A stretch of 64,000 nucleotides of DNA from JAEZPW01 sp035629075. GTDB lineage: Bacteria; Acidobacteriota; Terriglobia; Terriglobales; Acidobacteriaceae. A program made the translations under genes and the position numbers. Location of the stretch: the NCBI GenBank assembly GCA_035629075.1, contig DASPIK010000109.1:1-64000 (forward strand). The letters run 5' to 3'. A model generated the notes under the pieces. The model was not told the origin of the DNA. It was given only the letters and a program-made list of their open reading frames with translations, and made no database searches. Positions 9,370-17,080 of this stretch are shown here, in pieces. The first letter of the stretch is position 1. Every line of letters starts with the position of its first letter.

Positions 9370-9394
9370 GGCCGTCTGCGAAAAGCAGACGGCC
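9370..9394. terminator. 10-bp hairpin between convergent genes
   Basis: GGCCGTCTGC (9370-9379), loop GAAAA, GCAGACGGCC (9385-9394). It lies 40 bases after the stop of the minus-strand secreted protein and 71 after the plus-strand membrane protein; on the minus strand it is followed by TTCGCTTTCT. Confidence 0.65.
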
Positions 9395-9403
9395 CAAATG
9401 GCT

Positions 9404-9433
9404 CGATCGCCCGATCGCCCGATGACTCGATTC
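9404..9433. repeat. CGATnnCC octamer array
   Basis: Octamers CGATCGCC (9404-9411), CGATCGCC (9412-9419), CGATGACT (9420-9427), then CGATTCTT, ending next to the stop codon at 9435. The same octamer vocabulary recurs at 13370-13409. Confidence 0.7.
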
Positions 9434-9434
9434 T

Positions 9435-9845
9435 TTACCGGTTTTGAACGCTGGCCCGCAAAACTTCCATACCTGAAGGCTGCGTCACACTCGGGGTGTC
9501 TTCCGCAGTCACAAAGACATCGAAACTCTCGTTTCGCGTGATCATCTTTATGCTGCCCTTTAGGTCTTCGTTCACCTTCAGCACTCCCTGGTTCTCGGGC
9601 GGCTGCCCAGGCGCCTGCACCCACACCACGTACACCTGCTTTACAGGTTGCAGGCTGTTCGGCGTCGCAAGGTGCTCCACCTTGAGCTCCATCGAGGTGT
9701 TTCCGTTCCGATCATGCTGGTAGTCAATCTTGCCTTCAGCCGCCGGAGCTATCTGGCTGCTGCGAAGCTTTACCTCATCCGCCGAAGCAATCCCTGCCAC
9801 CAGCAGGATCGCCATGGCGACGATAACAAAGCGCACGTTTGTCAT
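9435..9845 (-). CDS. secreted protein, RskA-C-like fold possible
   Basis: Start taken at the ATG at 9845, which gives a clean signal peptide (MTNVRFVIVAMAILLVAGIASA, cleavage before DEVKL); the longer frame from 10010 adds 55 poor residues and runs into the neighbouring gene. The mature part, about 115 residues, reads as beta strands: SMELKVEHLATP, QVYVVWVQAPGQPPENQGVLKV, GSIKMITRNESFDVFVTAEDTPSVTQPSG, LRASV. The order YVVWV - G.L.V - FDVFVTAE - QPSG resembles the C-terminal domain of anti-sigma-K factors, here exported and without sigma-binding part. Function unknown. Confidence 0.7.
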   Translation of the reverse strand: MTNVRFVIVAMAILLVAGIASADEVKLRSSQIAPAAEGKIDYQHDRNGNTSMELKVEHLATPNSLQPVKQVYVVWVQAPGQPPENQGVLKVNEDLKGSIKMITRNESFDVFVTAEDTPSVTQPSGMEVLRASVQNR

Positions 9846-10006
9846 AGCCCATGTCCCTTGAAGATGTTGTTTGAGATTTTTGAGAAGTGACGCTGCAACA
9901 TACGATGAGCTGATCGGGGTGAAAGTTGCTGCGAAGATGGTGCAGTCGCTCGACAACGTTACTCGGTGCGATAAACCCGCGCTCTCAGCTGAACTAGACT
10001 CACGCG

Positions 10007-10699
10007 TCACTCCCCCATCACCTTGAGGTTAGGACTCACAATCAGCTTCGGCTCTGTCCTGTCCTGTACGTCTTCCACGCGCAGTTCCGGCGCGATCTCC
10101 TCCAGCAGCAAACCTGCCGGAGTGACTTTGATGTAGGCCATCTCTGTCACGATTGTGTCCACCACTTTCACGCCCGTCAGCGGCAGCGTGCATGTGTTTA
10201 GGATCTTTGGCTTGCCATCCTTATTCGTGTGCTCCATGGCGACGATCACGCGCCTGGCCCCAGCCACGAGATCCATGGCCCCACCCATGCCTTTCACCAT
10301 CTTTCCTGGGATCATCCAGTTCGCCAGGCTTCCTTCCTCGTCCACTTCCATCGCCCCAAGAATGCTCAGATCGATGTGCCCGCCTCGAATCATGGCGAAT
10401 GAATCGGCGCTGGAGAAGTAAGCCGTCCCCGGGATTTCCGTCACCGTCTCCTTCCCGGCGTTGATGAGGTCAGGATCCTCCTCGCCTTCATACGGATACG
10501 GCCCAACGCCCAGCATGCCGTTTTCGCTCTGCAGGATGACCTCCATGCCATAAGGCACGTAGTTCGCGATCAGCGTCGGCATACCAATCCCCAGGTTCAC
10601 ATAGAACCCGTCGCGCAACTCCTGCGCGCATCGTTTCACAATCCGCTCGCGCTTTACCGGATCAACGATCAGTTTGCCGACTTTTCCTACGCTTCCCAT
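10007..10699 (-). CDS. scoB: 3-oxoacid CoA-transferase subunit B
   Basis: Beta subunit of succinyl-CoA:3-oxoacid CoA-transferase, moving CoA from succinyl-CoA to acetoacetate-type acids. 230 residues, normal. Seen: YVNLGIGMPTLIANYVP near the N-terminus and the SENGMLGVGPYP motif holding the catalytic Glu (about residue 79). GGAGG stands seven to eight bases before the ATG. Its partner subunit lies upstream on the same strand, but a small hypothetical gene is inserted between them. Cytoplasmic; probably ketone-body, short-chain fatty acid or branched amino acid catabolism. Confidence 0.95.
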   Translation of the reverse strand: MGSVGKVGKLIVDPVKRERIVKRCAQELRDGFYVNLGIGMPTLIANYVPYGMEVILQSENGMLGVGPYPYEGEEDPDLINAGKETVTEIPGTAYFSSADSFAMIRGGHIDLSILGAMEVDEEGSLANWMIPGKMVKGMGGAMDLVAGARRVIVAMEHTNKDGKPKILNTCTLPLTGVKVVDTIVTEMAYIKVTPAGLLLEEIAPELRVEDVQDRTEPKLIVSPNLKVMGE

Positions 10700-10724
10700 C
10701 CTGCTCCTCCCACCCCAAAAACTT

Positions 10725-10988
10725 TCAAGCCGAACGCCGCCCCGCCTCCGCCCGACGGAAGAGCGTTAGCGCAGCTTCAACGTCCTCAAGTTCACGCGCA
10801 TCCGCGGCAGTCCGAAGCAAGTGACGATAATTGTCCTTCTCTGCGCCGAGCACATGCTCGTAGAGCTCTGCCATCCCTGCCAGTTCCGCACGCAAGTCGC
10901 CCAACGTAATCCCGCCCTCTTCATACATGCGGATGTAACGCAGTGCGCTCGCACGTATCTCTTCAGCACTGCTGTCCGGCATAGTCAT
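10725..10988 (-). CDS. small hypothetical protein between scoA and scoB
   Basis: The frame is open from 11075, but its first 20 codons are the GCTGACG-type repeat that follows scoA, so translation is taken from the ATG at 10988 (or 10982). About 87 residues, helical and acidic (SAEEIRASALRYIRMYEEGG, LRAELAGMAELYEHVLGAEKDNYRHLLRTAADARELEDVEAALTLFRRAE split over three helices). No recognised family. Its position inside the CoA-transferase pair suggests co-transcription. Confidence 0.6.
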   Translation of the reverse strand: MTMPDSSAEEIRASALRYIRMYEEGGITLGDLRAELAGMAELYEHVLGAEKDNYRHLLRTAADARELEDVEAALTLFRRAEAGRRSA

Positions 10989-11030
10989 GAGTAATCCTTC
11001 GAACTGACGGCTACGACTGATCCCTTCGTA

Positions 11031-11070
11031 GCTGACGGCTGAAAGCTGATGGCTGACGGCTGATGGCTGT
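11031..11070. repeat. GCTGACG-type tandem repeat after scoA
   Basis: Reiterated GCTGACG/GCTGATG units with occasional AAA insertions, lying directly after the scoA stop codon at 11072 and before the small hypothetical gene. Confidence 0.7.
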
Positions 11071-11071
11071 T

Positions 11072-11767
11072 TCACTTTTTCCTTACCGTCCTGCGCTCAA
11101 TCCGCTTCTCGTAATCACCGCCTTGAAAAATGCGCTTCACGTAGATGCTCGGAACATGAATCTTGTCCGGGTCGAGTTCACCCACTTCGACCAGTTCTTC
11201 CACTTCAGCGATGCAGATCGGGGCAGCCGTGGCGACCATTGGGTTGAAGTTGCGAGCCGTCTTGCGAAAAACGAGATTGCCCCACTTGTCGCCTTTCCAC
11301 GCCTTAACCAGTGCGAAGTCCCCTTTGATCCAGCGCTCCATCACATACTTGCGCCCGTCGAACTCGCGCGTTTCCTTACCCTCGGCCACGATCGTGCCGT
11401 AACCGGTCGGGGTGTAAAACGCGGGAATTCCGGCACCGCCCGCGCGTATCCTCTCCGCGAACGTCCCTTGTGGCACTAATTCAAGATCCAGTTCGCCGCT
11501 GAGCACCAACTGCTCGAACAGAGCGTTTTCGCCGACGTAAGTGCCAACGTGCTTCTTCACCTGCCGATTCTGCAGCAGAACGCCCAGGCCAAAATCGTCC
11601 ACGCCGGCATTGTTGCTGATCGTCGTCAGATTTTTGATCCCTTTGCGCGCCAGGGCTTTGATCAGGTTCTCCGGAATGCCACACAATCCGAAACCGCCCA
11701 CTATGACGGTCGCGCCATCATGGATGTCGTGAATCGCCGCATCTGCATTGGGGAAGACTTTGTTCAT
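11072..11767 (-). CDS. scoA: 3-oxoacid CoA-transferase subunit A
   Basis: Alpha subunit partner of the gene downstream. The methionine at 11767 (MNKVFPNADAAI) is the family start; 22 upstream codons are not family-like. Seen: the CoA-binding GGFGLCGIPENLIKAL (about residues 24-39), GVDDFGLGVLL, and the G-x-G-TYVGEN stretch. About 231 residues, normal for SCOT alpha. With scoB it should form a heterotetramer in the cytoplasm. Confidence 0.95.
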   Translation of the reverse strand: MNKVFPNADAAIHDIHDGATVIVGGFGLCGIPENLIKALARKGIKNLTTISNNAGVDDFGLGVLLQNRQVKKHVGTYVGENALFEQLVLSGELDLELVPQGTFAERIRAGGAGIPAFYTPTGYGTIVAEGKETREFDGRKYVMERWIKGDFALVKAWKGDKWGNLVFRKTARNFNPMVATAAPICIAEVEELVEVGELDPDKIHVPSIYVKRIFQGGDYEKRIERRTVRKK

Positions 11768-11838
11768 CGTCGCGCCAGAACTTGATCTCTCGGAGGGGGA
11801 GGCAGCCTTATAGTCCCGAAGTCCCGGGTCCAAACGTT

Positions 11839-11872
11839 GTCATCCTGAGCGCAGCGAAGGATCTATGCATTC
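11839..11872. repeat. dispersed GTCATCC-GAGCG repeat, copy 2
   Basis: GTCATCCTGAGCGCAGCGAAGG and following bases; sister of 1421-1455 and 15749-15778. It lies just upstream of scoA. The remainder of 11768-12074 contains short GAAGTCCCG repeats (about 11810-11828) and no gene I can support. Confidence 0.6.
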
Positions 11873-12074
11873 TGCGCACAGCATTGAAATGTGGCTTTAG
11901 GATCCCACCCCGACTACACACAGATGCGGCAACTCTGGCGTTTGGCTGTACGTGAAAGGGCAGGTGAAAAGTGTTCGAGTACGTCCGGCAGTGGTAGTCT
12001 GGCGCAATCCTCGGGCTACAACGCCTCGACCTATGTCTCTCGAGCCCTCGGGTGTCTGCAGGGCGACTGCGGGG

Positions 12075-12989
12075 TCATCCGCGCCTGAACCGATTGCCCT
12101 TTTCGAATTCCTCCTGCAGCGCCCTCGTCCTCAAATTCTCTCGAATGTGCGCCAGTGTCTGTTCCAACCGCATCAGCGCATCTTCAATGTTTGCGGTATT
12201 AGTGAAAGCGATGTCACGCCACATCGAGTATGGGCTGGCAGCAATGCGTGTCATCTCGCGCAAAGCGCGTCCGCCGATCGCCTGCAACTCCGGATCGTCT
12301 CCGAATTCATCCTCCAGGCTGGCCGCCAACGCCGTCGCCATCATCTGTGGCAGATGGCTCACCCATGCACAAAGCTTGTCATGCCGGTCGGCATCGATCA
12401 CAACGATTCGCGCCCCAATCCGCTCAACCCACCACAGCCATTCATTTCGTACCGTTGTAGCGCCAGCGGCCTCGCCGGCTGTCGCGCGGGCGTCCCGCCC
12501 GCGCTCGCGTTCCTCCTGTCCAGCACGGACCGATTTACCCGTAGGCGCCACCAGCCAAACCGCACCCTGAAACAAGTCGGCATCCGCCTGTTCAACCCCG
12601 CCTCGTTCCTTGCCTGCCATCGGATGCCCAGCCAGAAATCTCTCCTGCGCGGCCCCGCCGAACACCGACTGTGCGCGCTGAACTATGTCTCTCTTCGTGC
12701 TCGCAACATCGGTCAGCAGTACGTGATCCGGCACCATCGGCCCTACCTGCTCGATGAGATCCAGCACCGCCCCTACGGGAGTCGCCAGCAGAATAACGTC
12801 ACTCGCATAGACAGCCTGTTTCAGGTCCATCATCCCAATGTCGATAGCACCTATGCGCTTCGCTTGTGCCAGCACCAGCGGCCTGTCGCACCCGACCACG
12901 CGCCCCGCAAAGCCATGCTTTTTCAGCGCCAGCCCCAGTGAGCCACCAATCAGCCCTGTGCCAATGATCGTGATTTGCCGGATTTCCAT
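12075..12989 (-). CDS. tyrA: prephenate dehydrogenase with an inserted repeat segment
   Basis: Oxidative decarboxylation of prephenate to 4-hydroxyphenylpyruvate for tyrosine. N-terminal NAD-binding Rossmann motif IIGTGLIGGSLGLAL (residues 8-22), the substrate-side HPMAGKERGGVEQA (about 121-134) with catalytic His, and the C-terminal helical dimer domain with AWVSHLPQMMATAL. Length 304. A stretch of about 25 residues after WLVAPTGK (about 156-181: ERERGRDARATAGE and flanks) looks foreign: in DNA it is a GC-rich palindrome (12484-12504). It lies at the loop between Rossmann and helical domains, so activity may be kept. The C-terminal tail is basic (FEKGNRFRRG). Confidence 0.92.
   Translation of the reverse strand: MEIRQITIIGTGLIGGSLGLALKKHGFAGRVVGCDRPLVLAQAKRIGAIDIGMMDLKQAVYASDVILLATPVGAVLDLIEQVGPMVPDHVLLTDVASTKRDIVQRAQSVFGGAAQERFLAGHPMAGKERGGVEQADADLFQGAVWLVAPTGKSVRAGQEERERGRDARATAGEAAGATTVRNEWLWWVERIGARIVVIDADRHDKLCAWVSHLPQMMATALAASLEDEFGDDPELQAIGGRALREMTRIAASPYSMWRDIAFTNTANIEDALMRLEQTLAHIRENLRTRALQEEFEKGNRFRRG
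12461..12545. repeat. palindromic repeat inserted in tyrA
   Basis: Core is a perfect 9-bp palindrome GCGCGGGCG-TCC-CGCCCGCGC (12484-12504) within a GC-rich stretch. Read on the minus strand it encodes GRDARATAG, a peptide I recall as a recurrent product of palindromic repeats in several phyla. Boundaries are approximate. Confidence 0.65.
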
Positions 12990-13369
12990 GAGTGTTCCAG
13001 AACATATCAGACGAGGTCACGTTTCCGAAAACTTCTGTCAACCCCCCAACGCGGCGCAAAAGCTCGCAACCTATTCATCTGGGGCGAAATACAAAGTTCA
13101 GCATTATGGCGGGCGGCACCCGTCACTTTTGTCATACTGGAGTGAGGGTCTCGTTTTCACGAGCGGCGAGCACGCAGACAGCGGCCGTTACTATAGATTG
13201 CTGAATGGCAATCAGAACCTAAGTTCCTTGTTTGCAGGAATTTGAGAGATCCCCCTTGCGCAAACCCGCATGAATTGCGGATTGCCGAGATATAGGGGGA
13301 GGGGTGCACCCGGGGGCACGGACCGGGCACATTCCTGACAGTGAACGACCAGGTTCGCTGCGAACTCGT
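12990..13369. other. gap without supportable gene
   Basis: About 380 bases between tyrA and the DAHP synthase gene. Short frames exist on the plus strand but overlap each other, lack ribosome-binding sites and do not look protein-like. A direct GGGCACGGACCGGGCAC repeat is at about 13314-13330. It probably holds the tyrA promoter, which I could not locate. Confidence 0.4.
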
Positions 13370-13409
13370 CGATGACTCGATGGCCCGATGACTCGATGGC
13401 CCGATCGCC
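13370..13409. repeat. 16-bp tandem repeat after the DAHP synthase gene
   Basis: CGATGACTCGATGGCC twice without change (13370-13385, 13386-13401) and a half unit CGATCGCC (13402-13409), ending four bases before the stop codon of the minus-strand gene. Built from the same CGATnnCN octamers as 9404-9433. Confidence 0.85.
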
Positions 13410-13412
13410 TAA

Positions 13413-14432
13413 TTACGCGACGGTTCTGCCGACGGCCGGGGCAATGATGCGCAGCTGAGTCATCAACTCCGCGAACTGCTCCGGATATAGCGACTGCGCC
13501 CCGTCGGACAACGCCTTGTCAGGCTGATGGTGCACCTCGACGATGACCGCGTCGGCCCCAGCGGCAACCGCCGCTCGTGCCATCGGCGCGACCTTCTCGC
13601 GGCGTCCCGTCCCGTGCGATGGGTCGGCCGCCATCGGCAGGTGCGACAGCTTGTGCACGATGGGGATGGCAGAGATGTCCATCGTGTTGCGGGTGTAAGT
13701 CTCGAACGTGCGTATGCCGCGTTCACACAGCATCACGTCGTAGTTGCCGCCGCTCATGATGTACTCGGCAGACAACAACATCTCTTCAATCGTCGCGGCG
13801 ATGCCGCGCTTCATCATCACCGGTTTGCGAATTTTCCCGAGTTCGCGCAGCAGGTTGAAATTCTGCATATTGCGCGCGCCGACTTGGTAGATGTCAACGT
13901 AAGGCTCCATGACTGCAATCTGCGAAATTTCCATAACCTCGCTGATCACCAGCATTCCGAACCGGTCGCCGGCTTCACGCAACAGCTTCAATCCTTCTAC
14001 GCCAAGCCCCTGGAACGCATATGGAGAACTGCGCGGCTTGAATGCGCCACCGCGTAAGACTTTCGCTCCGGCGTTTGCCACCTGCTCCGCCGCCGCAAAT
14101 AGCTGTTCGCGCGACTCGACCGAGCACGGTCCGGCCATGACCACAACCTGGTTACCGCCAACCGTGAGCCCATTCGCTAGCTTGATCACGGTGCCTTCCG
14201 GCCTGAACGATCGCCCCACCAGCTTGTACGGCGAGCTGATGCGGTGCACCTCCTGAACACCGGGCAGGACCTCGACATCTCGGATATCGAACCCGACCCG
14301 CGCACCGACCGCTCCAAGCACGGTCTGCCGCGCTCCGGTCGAACGATGAACTTCGAACCCGAGCTTCATCAGGAACTCCATGACGTGCTGGATCTGTTCC
14401 TCGCTCGCGGTTTCCTGCATGGCCACAATCAT
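13413..14432 (-). CDS. aroF: 3-deoxy-7-phosphoheptulonate (DAHP) synthase
   Basis: First step of the shikimate pathway: phosphoenolpyruvate plus erythrose 4-phosphate. 339 residues, type I-beta: an N-terminal ferredoxin-like (FL/ACT-like) regulatory domain of about 70 residues, then the barrel. Seen: VVMAGPCSVESREQL, GGAFKPRSSPYAFQGLG, IYQVGARNMQNFNLLRELG, PVMMKRG, LCERGIRTFETYTRNTMD and PIVHKLSHLPMAADPSHGTGRR, which together give the PEP, metal and phosphate sites. The N-terminal domain is usually the site of feedback control by aromatic amino acids or fused chorismate mutase. Same strand as and just downstream of a chorismate mutase gene. Confidence 0.95.
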   Translation of the reverse strand: MIVAMQETASEEQIQHVMEFLMKLGFEVHRSTGARQTVLGAVGARVGFDIRDVEVLPGVQEVHRISSPYKLVGRSFRPEGTVIKLANGLTVGGNQVVVMAGPCSVESREQLFAAAEQVANAGAKVLRGGAFKPRSSPYAFQGLGVEGLKLLREAGDRFGMLVISEVMEISQIAVMEPYVDIYQVGARNMQNFNLLRELGKIRKPVMMKRGIAATIEEMLLSAEYIMSGGNYDVMLCERGIRTFETYTRNTMDISAIPIVHKLSHLPMAADPSHGTGRREKVAPMARAAVAAGADAVIVEVHHQPDKALSDGAQSLYPEQFAELMTQLRIIAPAVGRTVA

Positions 14433-14556
14433 GAGGTTTCACCCATAAGGAAGGATCTGGCTGGAAGACTTGGACAACATATGAAGTTCAAACTTGCATT
14501 CTGCCAAACTCCGGGTCAATGGCCGGATAAACCGATCACCCGATGCTTCAAGGTCT

Positions 14557-14889
14557 TCATTCGTTCAGCCCCGCGTCGATCTCTGTGTCTTTCGCGCCGA
14601 CCACCACACGGGCCTGCTCGGCTGGTTGGGCTTCCTCACGCTGCAGCTTGCGCATCACGTCGATGATTCGCTCATAGACCTGCTGCAAATCGCGATCGGG
14701 CAGCGGCCCACCGTTGATGCGCTTCACGTTCTCGAATATTTGTTTCTCGCGCTCGGGCTCGTACACCGGGCTTTGCGAGTCACGCTTCAGCAGTCCGATT
14801 TCGCGCGCCGCTCGCGCGCGCTCGTTCAGTAAGCCAACAATCTTGTGGTCAAGTTCGTCGATCTTGTTACGCCAATCAGCAATGTCCAT
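14557..14889 (-). CDS. AroQ-type chorismate mutase
   Basis: Converts chorismate to prephenate. About 110 residues. The AroQ helices are clear: WRNKIDELDHKIVGLLNERARAA, EIGLLKRD and YEPEREKQIFENV, with the usual active-site Arg, Lys and Arg/Asp/Glu residues; the third helix (QQVYERIIDVMRKLQ) completes the fold. A 25-residue hydrophilic tail (EEAQPAEQARVVVGAKD) follows. The start could be GTG at 14898 or ATG at 14889; the latter begins at the usual DIADWR. It precedes DAHP synthase and tyrA on the same strand, a sensible tyrosine/phenylalanine block. Confidence 0.93.
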   Translation of the reverse strand: MDIADWRNKIDELDHKIVGLLNERARAAREIGLLKRDSQSPVYEPEREKQIFENVKRINGGPLPDRDLQQVYERIIDVMRKLQREEAQPAEQARVVVGAKDTEIDAGLNE

Positions 14890-14935
14890 AAGCAGCACTC
14901 AAGTAAGTCAGCATTCAGTATTCAGCCCTCAGAAG

Positions 14936-15712
14936 CTACTTCGCTCCAGCCGTTGCACCGCGCAGGCCGCGGACGAAGTCTGCTACAGCATCCGCCGCGC
15001 GCTCTTTTCCGGCGCTCTCAACGGTTTTTACGATCGCGCTACCGACAACAACGGCGTCGGCGAAATCGCCGACTGTGGCGAACTGCTCAGCAGTCGAAAC
15101 TCCGAACCCAACAGCGACTGGCAGCTTTGTGTATCTTCGGATGCGGCCAACCAGTTCGCGTGCGTCCTCGGAAATGTCGTTGCGCGCACCGGTCACGCCT
15201 GTCCGCGAAACGGCATACACAAAGCCCGACGACATCTCCGCAATCCGCTTCAGCCGCTCATCCGGACTCGTCGGAGCTGCGAGAAACACAGTCGCCAGAC
15301 TCCGCGCCCGCATCTGTTCGATGTATTCGCCCGCTTCTTCAATAGGCAGATCGGTGACGAGCGCGCCATCTACTCCCGCGTCAGCGGCGGCAGCGCAGAA
15401 ACGCGCCAATCCGAACCGCACAATAGGATTCAGATACGAGAACACGATCAACCCTACATCAGACTGTTCTCGCACTTCACGCGCGAGCCTCAGTACGTCA
15501 TTAAGTTGCGTGCCGCCGTCCAGCGCCCTCTGGCTCGCTGCCTGGATCACCGGGCCATCCGCGACAGGATCGCTGAACGGAACGCCGAGTTCGATCACAT
15601 CCGCGCCGGCCTGCGCCGCCGCAAGAACCACATCTTTCGTAGTCGAGATGTCCGGATCACCGCACGTTACATAAGCGACCAGGCCGGGACGATTTCTAAA
15701 AATGAGTGCCAT
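14936..15712 (-). CDS. trpA: tryptophan synthase alpha chain
   Basis: Cleaves indole-3-glycerol phosphate to indole and glyceraldehyde 3-phosphate. 258 residues. Seen: catalytic Glu in DVIELGVPFSDPVADGPVIQ (about 36-55), catalytic Asp in GALVTDLPIEEAGEY (about 130-144), and the phosphate-binding GFGVSTAEQ and DAVVVGSAIV. It lies downstream of trpB on the same strand, as in most trp operons, with 122 bases between that contain a dispersed repeat. Confidence 0.96.
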   Translation of the reverse strand: MALIFRNRPGLVAYVTCGDPDISTTKDVVLAAAQAGADVIELGVPFSDPVADGPVIQAASQRALDGGTQLNDVLRLAREVREQSDVGLIVFSYLNPIVRFGLARFCAAAADAGVDGALVTDLPIEEAGEYIEQMRARSLATVFLAAPTSPDERLKRIAEMSSGFVYAVSRTGVTGARNDISEDARELVGRIRRYTKLPVAVGFGVSTAEQFATVGDFADAVVVGSAIVKTVESAGKERAADAVADFVRGLRGATAGAK

Positions 15713-15748
15713 TGCATCCTTACAACAAGGCTTCGTTCCTGGGTTTTT

Positions 15749-15778
15749 GTCACCCGAGCGAAGCGAGAATCCCTATAT
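15749..15778. repeat. dispersed GTCA-CC-GAGCG repeat, copy 3
   Basis: GTCACCCGAGCGAAGCGAG followed by AATCCCTATATC, in the trpB-trpA spacer. A shorter relative of the copies at 1421 and 11839. Confidence 0.55.
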
Positions 15779-15834
15779 CAACCGATCTGCTCTCACGAGA
15801 CGAAAAAGCTTACAGGCGGAATGGAGTTGGAATA

Positions 15835-17079
15835 TCAGTCAATGTTGAGATTCTCCCTCAATATCCCCACGTCCTTATCGCCGCGCCCGCTGACGTTGAC
15901 GATGACAACATCGTTCTTGCTCATCTTCGGTGCGCGCTTCACCACCTCAGCAATAGCGTGCGCCGACTCCAGCGCCGGAATGATTCCTTCCGTACGCGCC
16001 AGCAGCGTTACAGCATTCAGCGCCTCTTCATCACTGGCCGAAACATACTCAGCGCGCTTGTTCTCGCGCAGCCAGGCATGTTCGGGTCCAACGCCCGCAT
16101 AATCCAGACCGGCGGAAACCGAGTGCGTCGTTGCGATCTGCCCCGCTTCGTCCTGCAGAATGTACGAATAGGTTCCCTGCAGCACGCCAGGCGAACCGCC
16201 CCGGAACCGCGCTGCGTGCTCGCCGAGCGCTTCGCCACGACCTCCGGCTTCCACACCGACAAGCTTCACTTTCTTCGGATCATCCTTGATGAAATCGTAG
16301 AAAGCACCAATGGCATTCGATCCGCCGCCAACACAGGCGATCACCGCGCTCGGAAGCTTCCCTTCGGCCTTCAGTATTTGCGCTCGCGCCTCGCGCCCGA
16401 TGACCGACTGGAAGTCGCGCACCATTGTCGGATATGGATGTGCGCCGAGCGCGCTGCCCAGCAGGTAATGCGTCGTGCGGACATTCGTGACCCAGTCACG
16501 CATCGCCTCGTTGATCGCGTCTTTTAGCGTGCGCTGGCCTGCATCCACACCACGAACTTCCGCCCCAAGCAGGCGCATGCGGAATACGTTCAATTCCTGC
16601 CTCCGCATGTCCTCGGTGCCCATGTACACGACGCACTCGACCCCGAATAGCGCAGAAACCGTCGCAGTCGCGACGCCGTGCTGGCCGGCACCAGTTTCAG
16701 CGATGATGCGCTGCTTGCCCATGCGCTGCGCGAGCAAAGCCTGGCCAAGGCAGTTGTTGATCTTGTGCGCGCCCGTATGCAGCAGGTCCTCGCGCTTCAG
16801 GTAGATCTTCGCGCCGCCGAGCTTCTCCGTAAGTTGCTGCGCGAAGTAAAGTGGAGTGGGCCGTCCCGCATACTGCTTCAACAAGTAGTCGAACCGTTCG
16901 CGAAACCGCCGGTCCCGCTTGGCTTCCTCATAGGCATGCTCCAGTTCCTGAAGCGCAGCCATTAAGGTCTCGGGCACATAGCGTCCGCCAAAAGGACCGA
17001 AACGTCCCGCAACTGTCGCCAAAGCGCCGCTTTTGCTTGCCTTCTTTTTTGTGCTCTTGCTTTTCTCAGCTATCGCCAT
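15835..17079 (-). CDS. trpB: tryptophan synthase beta chain
   Basis: PLP enzyme joining indole and serine to give tryptophan. 414 residues, with a lysine/serine-rich N-terminal extension of about 20 residues (SKSTKKKASKSG). Seen: GRFGPFGGRYVPETL, PLP-binding Lys in REDLLHTGAHKINNCLGQALLAQ, GQHGVATATVSALFG, and the glycine loop CVGGGSNAIGAFYDF, plus GVEAGGRGE. The start lies one base after the trpF stop, so the two genes are probably translationally coupled. Confidence 0.97.
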   Translation of the reverse strand: MAIAEKSKSTKKKASKSGALATVAGRFGPFGGRYVPETLMAALQELEHAYEEAKRDRRFRERFDYLLKQYAGRPTPLYFAQQLTEKLGGAKIYLKREDLLHTGAHKINNCLGQALLAQRMGKQRIIAETGAGQHGVATATVSALFGVECVVYMGTEDMRRQELNVFRMRLLGAEVRGVDAGQRTLKDAINEAMRDWVTNVRTTHYLLGSALGAHPYPTMVRDFQSVIGREARAQILKAEGKLPSAVIACVGGGSNAIGAFYDFIKDDPKKVKLVGVEAGGRGEALGEHAARFRGGSPGVLQGTYSYILQDEAGQIATTHSVSAGLDYAGVGPEHAWLRENKRAEYVSASDEEALNAVTLLARTEGIIPALESAHAIAEVVKRAPKMSKNDVVIVNVSGRGDKDVGILRENLNID

Positions 17080-17080
17080 T

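Noticed and set aside
12992..13245. Plus-strand frames upstream of tyrA
   Set aside because: Mutually overlapping, no ribosome-binding site, no protein-like pattern.
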